64,000 bases of DNA from Shewanella morhuae (GTDB taxonomy: Bacteria; Pseudomonadota; Gammaproteobacteria; Enterobacterales; Shewanellaceae), in assembly GCF_900156405.1 (NCBI RefSeq), contig NZ_FTNN01000004.1, positions 1 through 64,000 on the forward strand, in the 5' to 3' direction. This document shows, piece by piece, positions 20,665-30,014 of this stretch. Numbering within the stretch: the first letter of the stretch is position 1; the number at the start of each line of letters is the position of its first letter. Under the pieces are notes generated by a model. That model was given only the letters and a program-made list of their open reading frames with translations. It was not told where the DNA came from and did no database searches. The position numbers were made by a program, and so were the translations under genes.

Positions 20665-20820
20665 ATTGCCTGTGCTCACTCAATTCCACATCAGCATCAA
20701 AGTCACTTTGCCGTGAGTGAGTTTGAGCTTTCAAGTTGCGATCTAGCTGACAGTTATGCCATCTGGCTTTCGCTACACTGTGGTTAAGTCGTCAGTTGTC
20801 GTTAGAATGAAACCGTCATT

Positions 20821-21528
20821 ATGTCTAAGTATCTGCATAATCAACACCTTGATAACCCGCACGTTGTCACTACTGAAACCCTAGCGAACGGTCACATTAC
20901 AGATGATGTTTGCACCAACGGAACCTGTGCGACCGAAACGCTAGTCTATGATATTCGCCGTAGTCGCTACCTCAATATTACTGGGCGCTGTACCCTGCGC
21001 TGCGCTTTTTGCCCGAAACATAATGGCAGTAAACAGATCCATGAATATCAATTGGCTTTGAGCCATCAACCTAAACCTGAAGAGATTATTCCTCTGTTGG
21101 GTGAGGTTACCGACTTCGAAGAATATGTGTTTTGCGGTTATGGCGAACCAACCTTAAATCTTCCAACCCTGCTCGCTGTGGCAAAAGAAATAAAGCAAAG
21201 AGGTGGACGAGTACGCATTAATACCGATGGGTTGGGCAATTTAGTCCATAGACGCAATATTCTGCCAGAACTTGCTGGCTGCGTAGACAGCTTATCGATT
21301 TCTCTTAATGCAGATAATGAAGCCGCCTATATTGAACATTGTCGCCCAAAACTCGCCGGTTCTTATGCTGCAATGCATGCCTTTATTGCGTTAGCCCCAC
21401 ACTACATAGACACAGTACAAGTTTCAGCGATTGAAGGGTTAGCAGGGGTTGATATCGTTCGTTGCCGTGAACAAGTTGAGAGTTATGGCTGCCAATTCAA
21501 GCATCGTCTATTAGGCGCCTTAGGTTAA
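20821..21528 (+). CDS. Radical SAM protein, TatD-associated type
   Basis: 235 residues. The cluster motif CTLRCAFC (Cx3Cx2C) in LNITGRCTLRCAFCPKHNGS binds the [4Fe-4S] that cleaves SAM. FCGYGEPTLN is the GGE-like SAM contact and RINTDGLGN a later strand motif. Short radical SAM proteins of this kind are often encoded with TatD-family nucleases; none is visible here. The N-terminal ~40 residues contain two more Cys (VCTNGTC), which is unusual and might bind a metal. Substrate unknown. It stands alone between two promoter-sized gaps. Confidence 0.75.
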   Translation: MSKYLHNQHLDNPHVVTTETLANGHITDDVCTNGTCATETLVYDIRRSRYLNITGRCTLRCAFCPKHNGSKQIHEYQLALSHQPKPEEIIPLLGEVTDFEEYVFCGYGEPTLNLPTLLAVAKEIKQRGGRVRINTDGLGNLVHRRNILPELAGCVDSLSISLNADNEAAYIEHCRPKLAGSYAAMHAFIALAPHYIDTVQVSAIEGLAGVDIVRCREQVESYGCQFKHRLLGALG

Positions 21529-21691
21529 CACTGCCTAAAATATTACAATATTTTGCTATATCGCTGCGCCCAAGCTACCCATAAAACCAGCATAATTTTG
21601 CAATGGGAATTTTACGTTGCAACTGGCACTGTAGTAACAATTCTTTCGTGTTAACATAGCGTAATTAACAGTTCACCTACATAATCGATTC

Positions 21692-23926
21692 ATGCTAAAG
21701 AATAATCCAAGTACGTATTCCCTCGCGCCACTACTCTCATTAACTCAAGGGATCTACTGGTCGCATCAACGTGTATTAGCCGTTGCAAGCCAGCTTTCCA
21801 TGCTGGTGGTTGGCATGATCATTTTAACTAACTTGATTATTACTTTAGGTGAGCGTCGTCTGCAGGAAGAATGGGCTACACAGAGATACAGTGAACTACA
21901 AACCATAGGCACGCTTGTCACCGACAAAATATCTTTTCAGCAATTTCGCACCTTAATTTTTGCCAATGATGAACGACTAAAGCAATACTTAAGCAACCCC
22001 ACCGCCAAGCAACAACTCAAATTACAACAAAGTTGGCAAGAATTGGTTCAAAAAATTCCTGAACTACTCGGCGTGGCGCTATACGATCCACAAGGTAATT
22101 ATAAATTTTCAACCACCTCTAATTTCAGCAAAGATCCCATACCGCCCGCATTACTTGGTGTGAGTCGCCAGATGGGAGGCCGAGAAGTCTATACCTCACC
22201 ACTAGAATTTGTCCCTATTGACGGTAAGTTAGAAGCCTATCTGTATCAAATGGCATTGCTAGAAAAGGCTGATCAAAGTTCGATGGGATATATAGTGACG
22301 TATAACTCTATGGAACAAATGCTTGAGGCCATAAAGCCAGCATTTTCGAGTAATCGCTCGCCCATGTTAATGCTCGATACGCAGGGATTACTCTTTACTG
22401 GTACTAATAGCTTAGCCCCGTTAAATAATGTGCCCACTTTTCTAGGTGCGAGTTTAAAGCAAAGTTACCCCGCATTGTGGCGTGATATGTCGATGAGTAA
22501 CTTTGGTCAATTTCACGGTGAAGATGCCACGTTCGTCTACCTTAAGCTTGAGCTTACAACTCAGCCAGAGACCCGCCGAGAGTATTATTTACTGTCTTAT
22601 GTGCGTAATTCAGACATAGCGGCACAATTTTATCAATGGCGAAATATTGTTATCGCGGCATCTTTAATACTCACTCTGTTAGCCGCTTGGGTGATATTAC
22701 TTAGCCATATGTATCGCTTACAACAACGTTCTCGCCAATACAGTATTGATGTCGCTAATGGTTTATTTAACAGTGATATCGGCTTTATGATGGTCAACGA
22801 AAATGCCCGAGTGATTAGCGCCAATACTAAAGCGGCTGAAGCAACATTAGTTCCACTCGATGAGTTGACCGACCGCAGTCTGCAGCGAACTTTGTGCCTT
22901 GATGACACCACATACGCACAGTTAATGGAGCAAGTGCATAAGATAGGGCAATGGTCAGGAGATATCAGCCTAGAAAGCATTAAGGGCCCAACGCTAAGGG
23001 TTAATGTACGCCAAGCGCCAAGGGCAAGCCGAGGTTCACCACATTTATTAATAACCCTTGAAGATATTAGTGAGCTAATCCAGAGTAAACAACAGGCTTT
23101 CATCAATGAACTACTCTGCGACAGCACTGTAGCTATCGCGCTCACCGATGCCAATGGTAAATTGATTAAAATTAACCCGGCATTCGATGCCATGATGCAA
23201 CTCAATGGGGATTTAAATCACGATTTAGCCTCATTACTTGCCAACGATTTAGGTAATCAATGGCAAAGGATCAGCTCTCAAATCGCCATGCAAGGTCAGT
23301 GGCAAGGGCAAATACTGTGTGCCCCCAAAGAGCCGCGATCCCATTGCTTGCAAGCTACCTTAAAGGGTCATGTCACAGCAGATGGTGAGATTGATTATAT
23401 TGTATGTACTTTAGAACAGGCAGATCAGCGTGGCTCAAATAGAGAGAAACGTGACCTAGTCCCGCATCGAAATATCATACTGCAAAGGTTAGGCGATTTA
23501 GAAAGCTATTTTAGCTCGTTACCACCGCAAAGCCGCCTTAGCTCTAGCTTATTGCTAATGGATATTAACCCTGAGGGTATGTTGAGTCACATGAGTGACA
23601 TAGACCAACTGGCGAATCGACAACAAGAAGTCGAAGTACAATTACTACTTGAAACCCCAGCTAATTATCAAATTTTGCATTGGCAACTAGGTAAGATCAT
23701 CATGATGTTACCAGACACAGACGCCACCCAGGCCCATAGTTTTGCGCTTAATATGATGGAAAAACTCTCTGGTAATGGCCTAAGTGAAGGTATCAGCATA
23801 GGTATCGCGGGTTATCAAGAGGGGCAAACATTAGAGCAATATCTTAATAATGCTGAAATTGCCCTAAGGCGCGCTAAACAAAATAACGAGCAGAATATTG
23901 GCCAAGCTTTTACTCGTCATCAATGA
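21692..23926 (+). CDS. Membrane sensor with PAS domains and degenerate GGDEF domain
   Basis: 744 residues. TM helix at about 28-50, a periplasmic sensor region (about 55-310), a second TM (about 316-338), then two PAS-like regions (about 350-460 and 470-580) and a C-terminal domain. The C-terminal SIGIAGYQEGQTLEQYLNNA followed by ALRRAKQNN matches the end of GGDEF domains, but the GGDEF signature is absent (the region reads WQLGKIIMMLPD). It is therefore unlikely to make cyclic di-GMP and may bind nucleotide or signal through protein contacts. Its 3' end overlaps the convergent gene by 17 bp. Confidence 0.7.
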   Translation: MLKNNPSTYSLAPLLSLTQGIYWSHQRVLAVASQLSMLVVGMIILTNLIITLGERRLQEEWATQRYSELQTIGTLVTDKISFQQFRTLIFANDERLKQYLSNPTAKQQLKLQQSWQELVQKIPELLGVALYDPQGNYKFSTTSNFSKDPIPPALLGVSRQMGGREVYTSPLEFVPIDGKLEAYLYQMALLEKADQSSMGYIVTYNSMEQMLEAIKPAFSSNRSPMLMLDTQGLLFTGTNSLAPLNNVPTFLGASLKQSYPALWRDMSMSNFGQFHGEDATFVYLKLELTTQPETRREYYLLSYVRNSDIAAQFYQWRNIVIAASLILTLLAAWVILLSHMYRLQQRSRQYSIDVANGLFNSDIGFMMVNENARVISANTKAAEATLVPLDELTDRSLQRTLCLDDTTYAQLMEQVHKIGQWSGDISLESIKGPTLRVNVRQAPRASRGSPHLLITLEDISELIQSKQQAFINELLCDSTVAIALTDANGKLIKINPAFDAMMQLNGDLNHDLASLLANDLGNQWQRISSQIAMQGQWQGQILCAPKEPRSHCLQATLKGHVTADGEIDYIVCTLEQADQRGSNREKRDLVPHRNIILQRLGDLESYFSSLPPQSRLSSSLLLMDINPEGMLSHMSDIDQLANRQQEVEVQLLLETPANYQILHWQLGKIIMMLPDTDATQAHSFALNMMEKLSGNGLSEGISIGIAGYQEGQTLEQYLNNAEIALRRAKQNNEQNIGQAFTRHQ

Positions 23927-25346
23927 TAGATTCCGGAGCATTAACCGAGTCGGGTAATTTGCTCTGGGTAATTTCAATAATGGCTGAACGGTTCATGGTA
24001 ATTTTATAGCGAATATACTGCGGGGCTTCACGGTTCTCACGTAACACTAAAATCAAATTAACTTGATAGCGACGCTCTACCGATTCATGGCTGATTTTAC
24101 CTTCAACTTCCTTATAAATCTTTGCTTTACCTCGCTCTAAGTAACGGGCAAAGGGCACTAAACTAAAATTGACTTGCTCTTGGATAGTCGAATATCCCGC
24201 TTGGAACTCGCTCTGATTCACCTTAGTGGCAATTTTATAGTGTAAAATTTCTGCATCGACCTTATTTTGGCTATGTCGGTGCTTTAAAATTTCGCTGACT
24301 TTATCTGGTAAGTCTTGTTGACGCATAAACTCAAGCCAAACTAATTGCTTAGCTATGATTGCCTGACTGGTTGTATCACGCAAAATGCGGCTCCAGCGAG
24401 GTCTACCGCGCTGCACATAGCGCCACATGGCATTACGAACATCGTCCTTGAAAATTTCCCTAAAGCCGTAAATTACTGCCAAGGTCAGTACTAGGGCAAT
24501 GGTGAAACCACTAAATGCACCTTGAGCCTGAATAATCAATGCCGATACCACTAGCATCACTAATGCGGTCGCTAATCCTGTGGTGAACTTTTTAAGGCCA
24601 ATACCTAAGGGTTTTAATTCCTCTTTGAGCACCACGCCCTGCTGGATTAACCGACGTAATAACAACATCTTATTAGATATTCTGTTTGGGTCTTGCTTCG
24701 TTTGCACTGAGTTATATTTATGCTCATCCCGATAGGCACACTCATTGCGACATAGGGTTAATACCCGCTCTTGAATATCATTAAAATCACTGGTACGAGT
24801 GGCATGAGCAAGCACTTTCAGTAACTGCTGCTCACAAAACCAAGACAAGTAGTTATCGGCGTTTTCAAAATAGGATTTCCATTTAGGATCCTCAGGTTCG
24901 TTGCGGCGAAACTTTTTCAGTAATTGAATAACTTGTTCGCGCAGCTCATCAAGAGCGAGATAAAAGTGAGCTACGTCAGATATTTGTTTAAGTTCTTTAA
25001 CATCGTTTTCAACAGCGACGGCAAACTGGTAGGCGAATAAATTAAGGTATAAGCGAAACTCTTCAATGGTACGGCGATTCAAACTGGCAAAACGCCCCTG
25101 CACCAGCGGTAAATGTAGACCTTCAGAATAGTAAGATCGGCGCCCGACAATCGAGCTAAAATAGTACTCTTCTTCATTGAGCGTATGTGAGCCTATGCCC
25201 ATTTCCTTGGGTAAAAAGAAATAGAGATCGAGCTGACGGCTATCGCCCTTTTCCATCTGATGGCTAAATTTAATCGATAGCGATTCTTCTTGCTTTACAC
25301 GTATCTTAGACACAGCATCCTTTTCATGAGTCTCCGTTAAAGGCAT
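23910..25346 (-). CDS. Two-TM protein of unknown function in a ToxR-like operon
   Basis: 478 residues, not recognised. Long N-terminal cytoplasmic part (1-250; charged and helical, with a CRNEC motif near 200), two close hydrophobic helices (about 257-275 and 280-298) and a ~180-residue basic/helical C-terminal part. No signal peptide. The N-terminal segment LDLYFFLPKEMGIG and the strand-rich C-terminus recur in uncharacterised gammaproteobacterial proteins, as far as I can judge. It lies 66 bp after the small membrane-partner gene and is probably the last gene of that operon. Confidence 0.65.
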   Translation of the reverse strand: MPLTETHEKDAVSKIRVKQEESLSIKFSHQMEKGDSRQLDLYFFLPKEMGIGSHTLNEEEYYFSSIVGRRSYYSEGLHLPLVQGRFASLNRRTIEEFRLYLNLFAYQFAVAVENDVKELKQISDVAHFYLALDELREQVIQLLKKFRRNEPEDPKWKSYFENADNYLSWFCEQQLLKVLAHATRTSDFNDIQERVLTLCRNECAYRDEHKYNSVQTKQDPNRISNKMLLLRRLIQQGVVLKEELKPLGIGLKKFTTGLATALVMLVVSALIIQAQGAFSGFTIALVLTLAVIYGFREIFKDDVRNAMWRYVQRGRPRWSRILRDTTSQAIIAKQLVWLEFMRQQDLPDKVSEILKHRHSQNKVDAEILHYKIATKVNQSEFQAGYSTIQEQVNFSLVPFARYLERGKAKIYKEVEGKISHESVERRYQVNLILVLRENREAPQYIRYKITMNRSAIIEITQSKLPDSVNAPESIIDDE

Positions 25347-25412
25347 AACTCATAGCAGTAAACGAGAATAAGTGAGTACTAATCTTAACTGAAATAAACT
25401 CAAATACACTGA

Positions 25413-25943
25413 TTAAATTCGACTATTTACGATTCGGCAACCACAAACCGTATTACTCGGTTGGAATAAAACCACCGCGTAATCTTTAGTGTCATCCATA
25501 TCAAGCACTTCGATACTCAGATTGTGTATTCCAGACACATTGAAATGTAAGCTACTGATGTATGAAAGATATTTCATATGCTCAGGCCAGTCTTTATGTT
25601 TTTCAAGTTCAGACTCTGTTTTCGTCTGCACTGCTATCTGATAGGTCATACTATTGGCTTCTATTTTCTCCACTTTACCTTGCATCGAAATAGTGCCCGC
25701 ACTCGTGCCATCGAAATTAAAGTAACGATAATTAACCTGCGCATTATTAGCGGCAATTAATACATCAACGAGCAAATAGTATTTACCGTCAACATTACCA
25801 TGAGAATGGCGGTCGAATAATTCAGAGCTGCAATTTAAAATCAGTGTCCGATTAGTCATTAACTTCCAATAAATCACGCTACAAGCCGTAATCAATGCCG
25901 TTAAAATAACGAGATTAATCGTCCACTTTAGCCATCTAGCCAC
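25413..25943 (-). CDS. Small membrane-anchored periplasmic partner of ToxR-like regulator
   Basis: 176 residues from a GTG with GGGAGG eight bases upstream, overlapping the stop of the regulator gene by 8 bp, so translation is probably coupled. One N-terminal TM (about 7-26), then a periplasmic beta-rich domain with three Cys near the C-terminus (VCGC area) and one near residue 38. Size, topology and position match ToxS/TcpH-type effectors that stabilise the periplasmic part of ToxR-like regulators, though I see no sequence identity to ToxS. An upstream ATG in frame would extend it further into the regulator gene. Confidence 0.65.
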   Translation of the reverse strand: MARWLKWTINLVILTALITACSVIYWKLMTNRTLILNCSSELFDRHSHGNVDGKYYLLVDVLIAANNAQVNYRYFNFDGTSAGTISMQGKVEKIEANSMTYQIAVQTKTESELEKHKDWPEHMKYLSYISSLHFNVSGIHNLSIEVLDMDDTKDYAVVLFQPSNTVCGCRIVNSRI

Positions 25944-26685
25944 AGATATCAACCTCCCGCAGCCATGTGGCATCAATAAATTCCTTTGGCTGCGTAAAAT
26001 CGCTGATCTTAATATTACGGATCACAGACTGACCTAACTTCTCACCACGCAAGGTTACATTAAGCACTTGTTTATCATGGGATAACGAAGCATAAACATC
26101 CTTCCAATCACTTTGGCCGCAGGCCGTTAATCCAGCGCTTAAACGCTCGCCTAATTTAAAGAGTAAGAGGTTATTGGTATTAGAATTAGCATAGAGATGT
26201 AATCGGACATTCTCACCAGAAGCCAATGAGATCTCGGAGCTCATCAACGCTTGGGTCGGTTTACTATGATCAATCTGATATAGATAAAAAAATGACACTG
26301 CTAACATAGCGCCAAACAACACCAATACACTCCATAACGGGATTGTCTGTAGTCTTAGATAATTGACATATTTACGTTTATTACCATTTAATGGTTGTAG
26401 CAAATAACCTTGGCCTTTGACGGTTTCAATTAAGCCTTCATGCCGTGTACCGAGAAAGGATCGCAGCATAAACACGGCTCTGGCCACCGAAGTATCCGTT
26501 AGCGGTGGATGCTGACCATCCCCTATCTTAAGCATATATTTAGAAACTAATTGACCTTGGTGTTCAACCAGTAAAGAGAGCACTTGTAATTCAGCCCGAG
26601 GAAGATGCCAAGATTCATCACGAGACAATTCAGTTAATGTACCTCGTTCTCGATCAAACCTGCAGTCTCCCAATTGCATAATCAT
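25936..26685 (-). CDS. ToxR/CadC-like membrane-bound transcription regulator
   Basis: 249 residues. N-terminal OmpR-type winged helix (about 3-97): LPRAELQVLSLLVEHQGQLV, then TDTSVARAVFMLRSFLG as recognition helix and ETVKGQGYLLQ as wing. A single TM follows at about 114-135, then a ~110-residue periplasmic domain ending in ATWLREVDICG. This layout senses periplasmic or membrane signals and acts directly on DNA. Two Cys lie in the periplasmic part and could form a redox switch. It is the first gene of a three-gene minus-strand operon; targets are unknown, but the divergent diheme cytochrome gene is a natural candidate. Confidence 0.82.
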   Translation of the reverse strand: MIMQLGDCRFDRERGTLTELSRDESWHLPRAELQVLSLLVEHQGQLVSKYMLKIGDGQHPPLTDTSVARAVFMLRSFLGTRHEGLIETVKGQGYLLQPLNGNKRKYVNYLRLQTIPLWSVLVLFGAMLAVSFFYLYQIDHSKPTQALMSSEISLASGENVRLHLYANSNTNNLLLFKLGERLSAGLTACGQSDWKDVYASLSHDKQVLNVTLRGEKLGQSVIRNIKISDFTQPKEFIDATWLREVDICG

Positions 26686-27112
26686 TCGCTCAACTCCATA
26701 AAAACATAGAATTAAGTCTAGATAAAATAGCGGGTGATTAATGTGATCTTGTTAACCCAAGACAGCAAATAGTTACGTTTCGTGAATCAAGCCCCAAGCT
26801 CAAGGCTAATCCACCAAAGCCAGCTTTAGCTCACAAAAATAAATCTTCCTTGGCACTGGTGTAATTATGCATAAATTTACATAAATATTACAAATAACGA
26901 GGTGTGAGTCACTTACCAATCTATTTAACGCATAACAATATAGGATTTCAATCTGCAAAACCCATGTAATTGCACGTTTTTTCGCATCCTTAAAAGGTCC
27001 ATATCCTCTGGCCTAAATCACATCATTTATCACCTGCGTGTTTAACATTTAAACCATAGAGATTTATTTTTGCCACCTAATAAATAAAAGTAATTCTACA
27101 CAGAGGATATAG
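26686..27112. other. divergent regulatory region (ToxR-like operon / diheme cytochrome)
   Basis: About 430 bp, AT-rich. It contains TCACA/TGTGA half-sites (GGTGTGAGTCACTTACCA near 26902 and TAAATCACATCATTTATCAC near 27013) reminiscent of CRP sites but none full. Both promoters must lie here. No small ORF was recognised. Confidence 0.4.
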
Positions 27113-27937
27113 ATGATGAGTATCAATAGACGCCAAGCCTTAAGCCGCATTATCGGTATTAGCACCGTTGCCGCGGGTGCAACACTGATGGGAACTTCAG
27201 TTCTCGCTGCCACTAATGAAGAAGGACAATACTATTTAGCATTAGGAGAGAAACTGAAATACGCCCCCATTGACCCGATGGCAACGGCAAAGCTCGCCTA
27301 TGAAACCGGCGGGGGATGTATGCACCAAGTGTTTCATGCTGTTATTACCATGCTGGCTCAATCAAGCAGTGTCGATGCTGCTAAATTTAAAACTATCCCA
27401 ACCGCACTGGCAGCTTATGGTTTTGCTGGTGTCGCAGGTCAAGGCACGCTTTGCGGCAACCTCAATGCAATTGGCATGTTAGTCAATATCTTAGATGACA
27501 TTAACGGTCAAAATAATGCTGTAATTGGTAACACCTTCCGCTACTACGAAAATACAACACTGCCATTAGCTTCAGCCGAATTTGTCGCTGGCATAGGTTC
27601 CACTGCAGAAAAAACGGCGCTTGTTGTCAGCTCATCAAAGGCAAAAAGCGTGTTATGTCATTCATCAATTAGTAACTGGTCAAAGGCCTCTGGTCTGCCA
27701 TTTGCCAAAAAAGGTGAACGTTGCTACCGCCTATCTGCGTCCATGGCTTATTACTTAGTTGATGTATTAAACCGTGCTTACCAAGGTGAAAATATTGGCG
27801 GACTGGTTGGCAGTAAACCGACACCGGATGCACAGGATTGCCAAACCTGCCATGGCAGTTCAAGCACCCTAGGTTCTGCTGCGAGTGTTAAAACAGATAT
27901 GGAATGCACCACTTGCCATACAGGGCACTTCAATTAA
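27113..27937 (+). CDS. Split-Soret-type diheme cytochrome c, Tat-exported
   Basis: 274 residues. The N-terminus has a twin Arg (NRRQALSRIIG) and an Ala-rich h-region ending in SVLA, indicating folded export by Tat. Two haem-binding motifs lie at the C-terminus: CQTCH (243-247) and CTTCH (265-269). The middle carries Cys/Gly motifs (GGGCMHQVFH and GQGTLCGNLNAIG) like the C_GCAxxG_C_C region of split-Soret cytochromes. Those are dimeric proteins whose stacked haems give a split absorption band; an orthologous diheme protein is known in Shewanella genomes. Electron partner unknown. GAGGA precedes the start. A lipoprotein gene follows after 10 bp. Confidence 0.8.
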   Translation: MMSINRRQALSRIIGISTVAAGATLMGTSVLAATNEEGQYYLALGEKLKYAPIDPMATAKLAYETGGGCMHQVFHAVITMLAQSSSVDAAKFKTIPTALAAYGFAGVAGQGTLCGNLNAIGMLVNILDDINGQNNAVIGNTFRYYENTTLPLASAEFVAGIGSTAEKTALVVSSSKAKSVLCHSSISNWSKASGLPFAKKGERCYRLSASMAYYLVDVLNRAYQGENIGGLVGSKPTPDAQDCQTCHGSSSTLGSAASVKTDMECTTCHTGHFN

Positions 27938-27947
27938 GGGGGCTGCA

Positions 27948-28475
27948 ATGAAATACCCATTACTCGCAGTAACCTTAAGCATATTGTTGCTTAGCGGATG
28001 TGGCAGTGACGATAATACATCAGAGGAAGTCATCCCTCCGGTGCCACCATCACCACCAGCGGTTAATAGTGTGAATATCGATGAGGCGATGCAAATCAAC
28101 CTCGCTCTCAACCAGTTTGACCAAAAGACAGGCACGATTCAATTTTCATTAACGGATGCGCAGCAAGCGGCCATTACTGCGGTAAAAGCCTATGATATTT
28201 ACTATTTTGGCTTTCCCGATAGCAATAAAGCTTCTTCAAACCCTAAAGCATGGAAGCGCTGGCATACCACGCAAAGTTATCGTTGCCAAAATACAACGGA
28301 ATGCGGCGGTAAGTTAACAGAAACACAGACGGGGCAATATCAATTTGAAATACCCGCTTTAGATTGGCAGCAACAGGATCCCAGCCATGCTGTTGCTCAA
28401 ATCAAAGTTGCGATTCAGATTTATGGCGCTAAGGCGAATAACGAACTGAGCTTAATTGAAGCGCCATCAATCTAA
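27948..28475 (+). CDS. Small lipoprotein co-transcribed with the diheme cytochrome
   Basis: 175 residues from the ATG with AAGGGGG upstream. The lipobox LLSGC gives an N-terminal lipidated Cys, followed by an acidic/proline linker (VIPPVPPSPP) and a soluble beta-rich domain with one Cys pair (YRCQNTTECGG). It contains no haem motif. Parts such as AYDIYYFGFP and KRWHTTQSY remind me of the N-terminal domains of OmcA/MtrC-family outer-membrane cytochromes, but I am not sure of this. The tight spacing suggests it anchors or docks the diheme cytochrome. Confidence 0.65.
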   Translation: MKYPLLAVTLSILLLSGCGSDDNTSEEVIPPVPPSPPAVNSVNIDEAMQINLALNQFDQKTGTIQFSLTDAQQAAITAVKAYDIYYFGFPDSNKASSNPKAWKRWHTTQSYRCQNTTECGGKLTETQTGQYQFEIPALDWQQQDPSHAVAQIKVAIQIYGAKANNELSLIEAPSI

Positions 28476-28496
28476 TTGTTACTGCTCAATTTAAGT

Positions 28497-28524
28497 AAAA
28501 AGGCATCCACTGGATGCCTTTTTT
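28497..28524 (+). terminator. Terminator after the cytochrome-lipoprotein pair
   Basis: Stem AAGGCATCC / GGATGCCTT, 3-nt loop, T-run; A-run on the other side makes it usable by convergent nhaD too. Confidence 0.88.
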
Positions 28525-28541
28525 GTTATTGATAGTAAACG

Positions 28542-30014
28542 TTAAAACATGGATGAGTTCATCCACAGATGTACCAGAATACTCGCCGCATAACCTAGGG
28601 CAATCACAGGTGTCCAACGTAAATGTGCACCAAAGGTATAAATGCCGCGAGCTTGTCCCATCAAAGCGACACCTGCGGCACTGCCAATCGACAGCAAGCT
28701 GCCGCCAACACCAGCTGTCAGCGTGACTAATAACCACTGACCCAACGGCATATCGGGATTCATGGTTAATACCGCAAACATCACCGGGATATTATCAACC
28801 ACAGATGAAAGCAGCCCCACAGCTACGTTGGCATAAGTAACATCCCAATGGGAATACATTGCCTCGGAGACTAAGCTCAAATACCCCATAAAACCGAGGC
28901 CACCCACACATAACACCACACCATAAAAGAACAACAAGGTGTCCCACTCGGCGCGAGAAATTCGACTGAACACATCAAATGGCACCACACTGCCAAGTTG
29001 CTGTAGACGCAATGTATCTTGAATTAACTCAGCTTTAGCTCGATCGCGGGCAAGAGATTTATTGAACGTTTTACGCAGGTAAAAACCAAAGAATTGTAAA
29101 AAACCTAATCCTGTCATCATGCCTAATACTGGCGGCATACCTAAAAAAGAATGAGCGCAAACGGCGGTCGCAATAGTGAGTAAAAATAGTGCTACGATGC
29201 GTTTTGCTCCAGGCTTAGTGTAAACCTGCTCCTTTGCTTTTTCTGGTACAAAATGAGGAATAAACAGACTCATAATGGCCGCTGGCAGCACAAAATTGAC
29301 TACGGCTGGAATAAATAGATGGAAAAAGTCGTTAAAATGTACCAGTCCTTTTTGCCACACCATTAAGGTTGTAATGTCACCAAATGGACTAAACGCACCA
29401 CCCGCATTAGCTGCTACCACAATATTGATACAGGCGAGGGTTATAAACTTACGCTGACCCGCACCCACTTTCATCACCACGGCACACATCAATAAGGCGG
29501 TGGTCAGGTTATCGGCGACAGGCGAAATAAAAAATGCCATAAACCCGGTTAGCCAAAACACGGTTCTCAAACTAAAACCACGACCCACCAACCAACCGCG
29601 GATAGCATCAAATAGATTGCGCTCTTCCATCGCATTGATATAAGTCATCGCCACCAGTAAAAAAAGCAATAATTCAGCGTATTCGAGTAGGTTATGTTTA
29701 AATGCCGCTTCAGATAATTCCGACATACCATTTTGCACATACACAAAACCTATCATCCCCCAAATGATCCCCGCCGCGACTAATACCGGTTTCGATTTAC
29801 GTAGGTGTAATGTTTCTTCGGCCATAACCAATACATAAGCGAGCACAAATATACATACCGCAATATAACCCACACTTGCACTGGTTAAATTAAGCCGTTC
29901 AACGTTTTCAGCCATTGCCCATGTCGCAGGTGAAAACAAGCTTGTCAGTATCGCCATACTGAATAAGCTCAGGAATGCTGTCCCACTATTTTTACATGCT
30001 CGTTGTAATTTCAT
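28542..30014 (-). CDS. nhaD: Na+/H+ antiporter NhaD
   Basis: 490-residue polytopic inner-membrane protein of the NhaD/ArsB-like ion transporter superfamily, with ~12-13 hydrophobic segments. Conserved elements include the membrane segment SPVADNLTTALLMCAVV, the GGAFSPFGDITTLMVWQKG loop and VVDNIPVMFAVLTMNPD, which carry the Asp/Thr residues important for Na+ exchange in NhaD. It begins with a hydrophobic, signal-like segment, as other NhaD proteins do. The ATG at 30014 is preceded by an in-frame TTG. It probably supports growth in saline, alkaline conditions. Confidence 0.9.
   Translation of the reverse strand: MKLQRACKNSGTAFLSLFSMAILTSLFSPATWAMAENVERLNLTSASVGYIAVCIFVLAYVLVMAEETLHLRKSKPVLVAAGIIWGMIGFVYVQNGMSELSEAAFKHNLLEYAELLLFLLVAMTYINAMEERNLFDAIRGWLVGRGFSLRTVFWLTGFMAFFISPVADNLTTALLMCAVVMKVGAGQRKFITLACINIVVAANAGGAFSPFGDITTLMVWQKGLVHFNDFFHLFIPAVVNFVLPAAIMSLFIPHFVPEKAKEQVYTKPGAKRIVALFLLTIATAVCAHSFLGMPPVLGMMTGLGFLQFFGFYLRKTFNKSLARDRAKAELIQDTLRLQQLGSVVPFDVFSRISRAEWDTLLFFYGVVLCVGGLGFMGYLSLVSEAMYSHWDVTYANVAVGLLSSVVDNIPVMFAVLTMNPDMPLGQWLLVTLTAGVGGSLLSIGSAAGVALMGQARGIYTFGAHLRWTPVIALGYAASILVHLWMNSSMF

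Noticed and set aside
22633-23205. 190-codon minus-strand frame within the PAS/GGDEF gene
   Set aside because: The plus-strand protein has domain motifs and proper ends; the opposite frame has none.
28486-28737. 83-codon minus-strand frame overlapping the end of nhaD and its terminator
   Set aside because: It runs across the bidirectional terminator and reads nhaD in another frame.
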